Positions 58,157 to 64,000 of a stretch of 64,000 bases of DNA are shown piece after piece. The stretch is from Nectonema munidae (Eukaryota > Nematomorpha > Nectonematoida > Nectonematidae), in contig JAUIRK010001034.1 of assembly GCA_030549495.1 (NCBI GenBank), positions 992,001-1,056,000 on the forward strand. The letters run 5' to 3'. The translations under genes and the position numbers were made by a program. The first letter of the stretch is position 1. Every line of letters starts with the position of its first letter. A model generated the notes under the pieces. The model was not told where the DNA came from. It searched no databases and saw only the letters and a program-made list of their open reading frames with translations.

Positions 58157-58362
58157 CTACGCTTGAAAGTATAAAGAAAGTATAGTATAGTATAGTATTG
58201 TATAAGAAATCAATTTATCTATGTTTTTTGAGATGATGAAAATTTGAATAGACAAAAATAGATATTCAATCAAATCATCATTTAGTGTCTTTTATGCATT
58301 TTTTTATTTTTGTATAGGGGTGTTTTTTCTTTCTTTTTTGAAGTATTAATTTAACGCTTTAG

Positions 58363-58573
58363 GGTACAAACTTTGGATACGAATAAAAATTATTTTGCTT
58401 TAAGAAATAGGAAATTACATTCCAAAAGAAGAGATGATGAATACTCGAAATCAATGCCGGAAAGGGTTGAATCTATATTTGAGGAGATAAGAAACAAAAT
58501 TGAAAAATTGAGGGTTAATTTAGAGAAACGAAAAAACCAGAACAAAGGAATGAAAATTCCAAACCAACCCTAA
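58363..58573 (+). CDS. Small coiled-coil-like open frame, possibly a terminal exon
   Basis: After AACGCTTTAG at about 58362 the frame reads VQTLDTNKNYFALRNRKLHS, then KRRDDEYSKSMPERVESIFE and EIRNKIEKLRVNLEKRKNQN before a TAA at 58571-58573. The second half has heptad-like spacing of hydrophobic residues and is highly charged. It could be the last exon of a plus-strand gene, but the open frame at 57929-58174 does not join to it in phase. Not recognised. Confidence 0.3.
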
Positions 58574-58645
58574 AGGTTATTATTCTTGTTAGCGAATTTT
58601 TTTCATCTGTTCAAATTTTGCATACAATTCATTGTCTGTTTTCTC

Positions 58646-58900
58646 TCAATTCTTTTTTTTATATTTCTCGACATGAAAAGCGAGAAAGATGATGAGCAAT
58701 GAAGTGAACAAAAGAATAAAGTTCAAAGCAGTGGATTCTAAATCAACTTCGCTGCTAAGATTCATAATGATGCTTGTGACACTACAGCAAAAGCGATACA
58801 AAGAAGATAAAAAATCATTAATTTCGGGTTCCTTTGATATAATAGCACTCAAAATTTGAGCCAGAACTGTTGCTAACATCAGTAAAGTGCATATACACAT
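58646..58900 (-). CDS. Small predicted membrane protein, unrecognised
   Basis: An 84-residue frame from an ATG at 58900-58898 to a TGA. It starts MCICTLLMLATVLAQILSAI, a hydrophobic, signal-like segment. A second hydrophobic segment, ALNFILLFTSLLIIFLAF, lies near the end and is followed by HVEKYKKKN. The last four residues KKKN fit the KKxx ER-retrieval form. Codon use is less A/T-biased than noncoding neighbours. An in-frame stop lies about 30 bases upstream of the ATG. No family is recognised. It lies upstream of the SUCO exons on the same strand, so an alternative is an unusual 5' exon of that gene; no splice donor in a fitting phase was found. Confidence 0.35.
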   Translation of the reverse strand: MCICTLLMLATVLAQILSAIISKEPEINDFLSSLYRFCCSVTSIIMNLSSEVDLESTALNFILLFTSLLIIFLAFHVEKYKKKN

Positions 58901-58959
58901 TATGCTATTGTTATATTGAGCATATTAGAGTAAAAAACTTAGAGTTTTAATTTTGTGTT

Positions 58960-60440
58960 CGTTTAAAACTCCAATTTGAATTTTTGGGTTTTCGCGAATC
59001 CTAATATGAACAGAGCTTTCTGGGGCTGTAATAAAATCCCGGAAAATAGAGAGTGTGTGTGAAAAGATTTATGGGATATCTGGCAATTAAAAATGAACAA
59101 ATAATTATAAAATCGTAAAAAAGTATATGCATTGAAAAGTCAAAGAAGACTAATTTTCCATGATCTATAAAAGAAACATTTGACAATGACTTCCATTAAT
59201 GAAAACAAATGGAATACAAAAAGAGAGAGATAGAAAACAAAAAATATTACATTCTCCTTCGATACATCATGGTATTTATCTCTTCTAGCTTTTTTCCTAA
59301 AAATAAAAATGAAATGAGGAGGCAAGAATCATGAGTGATAGCGCATGCATTTTTAAGAGAGTACGGATTCCAACTCCAAGTACATCAGTCTAAAGCAGAG
59401 CTTCTCAAATGAAGTTAGTATGAAGGTTCCGCAAAAGCTACCTAATTTCTGCAAGAAATAGCAAGATAAGCCAATGTTCGTTTTTCTTTCATTTCGTAAT
59501 CGAAATATATGAATTGTAGTTTGTTACTGTGCACTGATCATTTCACACCCTGTTATTGATTTATGCGCGCCACTATATAGCGTGTCTTACTCCTTATTCA
59601 TATCCATAATAAATATTTATGCAAAAAGATGATAATAATAATAATATGCATAAGTGAACCCATCTACATTTATGTTCCACAGGATCACAACAAATCAGTC
59701 AATGTAGTAAAAGGTATAAATTTTAACTTTTAGGTAATAACTCTTGTAACATCGTCTCTCCGAATGAGGTTAATCCAATCTTACATTTAGCAGAATATAT
59801 ACAAAAAGGTGAACCTTGTTCCCCTAATCATCTGTAGATGGAATAGAAACCATCGTAGTGACAATCAAGTTGTCTACCCGCGTTCAACCGAACAAGTTAT
59901 GAGAATATATCATTACATAACAGAGAAGAGTTTCCTAAAACTCTTCATACTGGAGAAATATTTAAAGGCCTATCCAAACAACTTACATCACACAGGTGTA
60001 CTAAATTGATAACTATGCCTTGCGAAAAGGTGTGGTAAAATACAAGAATTGCGTTGCGATATCTACTTGACATGAAACGCTCCTCCGCTTTTCAAAAAAT
60101 CAATAAAGCAAGGGGAAGACTACGTAACATAACATAAGGCTACCAAAAATGAATAGCAGACTGCTTTATATGATACATACTGTATGTCCAACTATAATTA
60201 TGAACGATTATATGTTATTTGAAAATGGTTTGTGGTTTTTTTTAGTAACCATGTATATAACATATTTTCTTAAAATTTTCATAACATTCCCTACATGGAT
60301 TTTAGCCAATAACATACACTTAAAAATGAAATGAAGAACACCCCTATATGAGTTCAAATAGGGGGGCTGCTCATTCAAAAACTCTGAAAGGTTCTTAATA
60401 ATTTGTTTTTCAGCTAATCATTTCTGATGAAATTACTCTC
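58960..60440. other. AT-rich region, nothing recognised
   Basis: Short frames only. A plus-strand frame at 59809-60009 (ICRWNRNHRSDNQVVYPRST) shows no motif. Confidence 0.35.
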
Positions 60441-60444
60441 TATA

Positions 60445-62393
60445 TAGGGTTGCCAACCGTCCTTTATTTTCTTTTTTTCTCCTTGTCATTTTTCATTTTT
60501 ACAAAGGACGCTAAATGTCCTTTATTTTTTGACTATTTTCTAACTAGTTCTAATTTTAAACCTGAAGTGCTCCCAATTTTAAATACTTAAATCTAAATCA
60601 AGATTATTTATATTTTTTATATTACAAAAAAACTTTTTTAGATTAATAGTTTTTTTTTATAGATTTTTTCGACATTTTTAGACTTTAATTTAGGGAGTTA
60701 TTATTATGGTTTTTTCGTTAAAATTAAAAAATCAATTGATTTTTTCTATTGTTAAATACAAAGTTTCTTACAATTTGGAATCAAACTTAAAACTTCCAAA
60801 ATAGACGTAATAATTTATTCAGACCAAAATCTAAGTATTTTTGTGTATTTCTATAAGCGTATATCTTAAGATATTGTCATTAATGTTCTTAGTAAAAAGG
60901 CACTAGAAAAAAGTTATTAAAGATTTGAAAAACCATGAACCATAAAATCATTGTCAAGTTAAAGAAGAAAATACTGAAGCCATGCTCTCTTTGAAAACTA
61001 AATATTTAAAAACACTAAAGGAAAAGTTTATCCCAAATCTGATGCACAAAGTTGCAATATTTTTTAATCCAAAACAAAAATCAATGCGTGTACTTTGCGC
61101 ATCAGATCAGAAACTTGTTCTAAATTATGTTTCTGATCAACTATGCAATTTTTCTTCACGAATGACGCAGACAACTGTTTTTGAAACTTCCTGCGAAACT
61201 ACACTTCATTCTACAAAAAGGCCATCTTCCATATCTGTTAATGAGTTTGATGATGAAATTGAGGAAGTTCAATGTAGTGAAATACAAAACTATCAGCAAC
61301 ATAATTTGAAAAGTTTTACTACTGTTTAAAAATGGTGGAAAGACAATTGTTCAACTTTTCCATATCTTTGACATATTTCGCGAAATATCTTATCCATTAT
61401 GGCAACTAGCAGAACAAGTGAGCGAAAATTTTAGTCTTGCTGGTCACTTAGTTTCTGCTAGAAGATCGTCACTGAAATCCAGCAGCATCAATGATATTTT
61501 GTCTTTAAACAGTGCTATGAAATCAACTAATTTAACATTTATTTTATTTATAGTTTTATTTTTATTTATACCAACTGATAATATAAGTAGTAATCGAAAA
61601 AATACAATACTAGTACACATTTTGTGCATATATAAATTGTTATGCCTAAAACCGTAATTAAAAAAGCTCTTAATGAAACCGGTAATTACTATGACATTTG
61701 GAAAATAAGGATTTTATAATAAAATACTTAAGTACAGATTCGATGCGAGTTTTAAAGTATGATACGGGATATATCCGAGCATCACTATTTTTTTTAGTTT
61801 GTTGCCGGGCAGGTGCAAAACAAATGAGATTGGCGTCCAAGTTGATAAAATGGGAGGCGCACAAATTTGAAAAATCAAAGGGCTAATTTTTTGTGATTCT
61901 ATATTGAAAATTTAAAATATTACAATTGTTAATTTGTTTATTCAGATTACACAACTTGTCAAAGAAATTTTTTTTCAGACAAAAACTTATTTGTAAAAAA
62001 ATTAATAATATATTTAAAAGTAGTATAGTATATCTAAGATTTTTTTTCCAAGCATGTTAAGAATATAAATAACATTTAATTAGTTTTGTATTATTCCGAT
62101 AAAATGCGGGTCGGGTGCGGGTTCAAATTGAAAAAATGCGGGGCGTGACGGGTGTAAATTGAATAATTGCGGGGCGTGACGGGTGCGGACAACTTTTTAC
62201 AACCCGCGCAGGGCTCTAATATATATACAGGTTGGCGCTCGTCAAGTACTGCTTGACGTAGAGGTGAGCAAAAACAAACTTTTGGAGTATTTGAGCTTTT
62301 TTTTGCTCTCAAAGAAAATTTTTGCCTCTTAAATTTTCCCGGTTGAGCATTTATTTTGTCCTTTATTTAAATTTTAAAAAGTTGGCAACCCTA
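60445..62393 (+). mobile_element. hAT transposon, decayed, with a perfect 8 bp target duplication
   Basis: Ends are TAGGGTTGCCAACCGTCCTT on the left, and the reverse complement of the right end TAGGGTTGCCAACTTTTTAA. TCTCTATA flanks both sides (60437-60444 and 62394-62401). Inside, frame 60982-61329 contains QTTVFETSCETTLHSTKRPS and an acidic FDDEIEEVQCSEI stretch. Then 61330-61520 gives KWWKDNCSTFPYL and, in other frames, ENFSLAGHLVSARRSSLKSS and NDILSLNSAM. That is the hAT C-terminal dimerisation region (WW...FP...SxAG...RRSxLxxxxVxxLxxLxxN). Only this C-terminal third of a transposase is visible and it is broken. A GC-rich block at 62103-62220 (repeats of GCGGGGCGTGACGGGTG) looks like a later insertion. 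Confidence 0.85.
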
Positions 62394-62689
62394 TCTCTAT
62401 ATCACATTAAAACTAGAAGAAATTTTCTTTTTAATTTTCCCATTAAAATGCCTGAATAAACATTAGAATGTGAAAGTATTGAAAATTGTTAGAATAATCT
62501 AATTTCGTGTTATCTAAAATAAAAAAAACATTAAACGTTAATTAACCAATAAAAATTTATAAAAAAAACTTTTCCCCGTCGCCTGAAAAAGTGAGCTCTA
62601 GTTCAAATTCCTGATTACTGCCTCTTATCAACTATGGCTGACATTTGGATTGAGTTTGCATTTAGACAAAGTCATTCAGCTCAACTACT

Positions 62690-63000
62690 TCGTTCCTTTT
62701 TTTGAAGGATATTTACGACTGTTGGTAAAAATATACCGGTATTGCCCATTTTTATTGATTTCCCCAAGGCATAGAACAATCTGTATGTATGAATGGCACG
62801 TTTTCGATATTGTTATATAATAGACGTGGAGTACCACAAGGGTCCATTTTAGACCCTGTTCTTTTTGTAATATCCATTAATGGCATTTCCGATACCTTTT
62901 CATTTGAAAAAAAATATATTTATATAGTAATTCATCTTTTAAAATAGATGTTAGTTTGGTTGAAGAATTAAGTTTTTTGTTGAACTGGAAATAAAAATGG
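62690..63000 (+). mobile_element. LINE remnant (reverse transcriptase palm fragment)
   Basis: A plus-strand frame near 62826-62905 reads RRGVPQGSILDPVLFVISIN then GISDTFSFE, the non-LTR RT block 'GVPQGSxLGPxLFxxxINDI'. An upstream frame holds FIDFPKA, like the 'DFSKAFD' block. Only this part of the RT remains. Confidence 0.75.
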
Positions 63001-63544
63001 AATGACTTAGTGTACGATAAAGAAAGAATAACTTACGGTAGGCAAACACGATGAGCATAATTTGATTTATGAGGAAAAAGTAAGTGCAAAAAAGTTATCC
63101 TCTTGCACGAAGAAGGTGAAGGAGAATTGTTACGACTTTCAACTTCTTTTGGAAGTTGAGATTCCGTTATATTTGATGCTTCATCATTCAAAAGTTTTTT
63201 CTAAGAAAATAAATAACATTCATCTTTCGCAAGACACACTTTTTACTCGCGTCCATTTATTCAACTCAATTTTTTTCCAATAGTTATATATATGACCAAA
63301 ATTGATACATTTATCTAAAGCACCTAAATTTCATCAGCCATCTATTGTTGCTATTTTTAATGGTTCAGGGATGTTTTCCTTCACAGACATTTCAACAAAA
63401 GAATATTTCAAGAATAAATGTTTCTTGATGGAAAAATATATAAAGTGGCTGTGCCACTTTTTCAATTTTTTTTCTATCGTGAAAAGTTGTTATTTAAAAG
63501 TTTAAACAAACTTTTCTGTTTTTATCAAAATGTAAGTGGTTTAA

Positions 63545-63700
63545 TGGCTGCGAGGTTAAACGGTTAGAAGCGCTGCTATCGATCTGAAGTTCCGGGTTTA
63601 AGCCTAGCTTCTGTTCCCAAACTTTTCTGCTTGACGCCCCCTTTTGACTTCCATAAAATCCCCCCCCCCCTTAATATCCAACAAGCATATATAAAAGATA
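63545..63700 (+). mobile_element. tRNA-derived SINE-like sequence
   Basis: TGGCTGCGAGGTTAAACGGT at 63545 resembles a pol III A box, and GGGTTTAAGCC at 63594-63604 a B box, at tRNA-like spacing. The acceptor stem is not closed, and the sequence continues into an unrelated body with a C run at 63661-63670. The box sequences depart from consensus, so it is either an old SINE or a tRNA pseudogene. Confidence 0.45.
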
Positions 63701-64000
63701 TGCATAATATAACTTTATATATTCATATTAGTTTCATTTTATAATTTTATATGTTTAGGAAGTTTTGGAAATGGAGATATATCCCTGCCTGGTGCACATG
63801 GATGAAGACAAATAAATTCATTTGTAATACAAACATAAGACATTTATTATGCAGCAATAATTAGTACGTGTTCATGCACATACATGGCCAAATTGCCATA
63901 TATATATTTATTTTCTTAAATAAAAAATATTAAAGGGAACTTGCAACACTCTCACTGAAAAAAAATTGAAAGTTTCTTTTAGCTAAACTAAATTATGAGT

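Overview
This is a eukaryotic, AT-rich (about 70% A+T by eye), repeat-laden window. It carries two host protein genes whose exons can be joined by splice sites and by homology. The host is a metazoan. Gene content, the mix of DNA transposons (hAT, Mutator-like, pogo/Tigger-like, piggyBac-like), LINEs and a Penelope-like element, and the style of the repeats suggest an arthropod, perhaps a copepod. That placement is inference only. No virus-like or LTR element was recognised.

Layout. 1-5.5 kb: a LINE on the minus strand running off the left edge, a second LINE remnant on the plus strand, then a tandem array of about 150 bp units (family A). 7.3-8.7 kb: hAT-type end fragments. 9.9-12.3 kb: a decayed minus-strand Mutator-like element that pairs a MULE transposase with an OTU protease and a PHD-like finger. 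13.2 kb: a piggyBac-like C-terminal zinc finger. 14.1-15.1 kb: a second tandem family (B) beside a family A unit. 16.16-39.19 kb: the complete CCT5 gene (TRiC/CCT epsilon subunit), ten coding exons on the plus strand giving 552 residues; the introns hold a pogo/Tigger-like remnant, two unrecognised multicopy transposon proteins, a Penelope-like element, two non-autonomous hATs and a LINE piece. 40-45 kb: a tRNA-derived SINE, a nested MITE with a 10 bp target duplication, further hAT/MITE pieces, then families B and A again in inverted orientation. 48.6-58.2 kb: a SUCO/Slp1-type SUN-domain gene on the minus strand (eight confident exons and one candidate), with a Mutator-like element and a MITE in its largest intron. 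58.3-58.9 kb: two small convergent unrecognised ORFs. 60.4-62.4 kb: a decayed hAT with a perfect 8 bp target duplication. 62.7-63.7 kb: LINE and SINE remnants.

The two host genes act in protein biogenesis in different compartments: CCT5 in cytosolic folding, the SUCO/Slp1 protein at the ER membrane. Nothing in the sequence shows co-regulation; they are about 9.5 kb apart and convergent. Most other open frames are transposon remnants or chance frames in AT-rich DNA.
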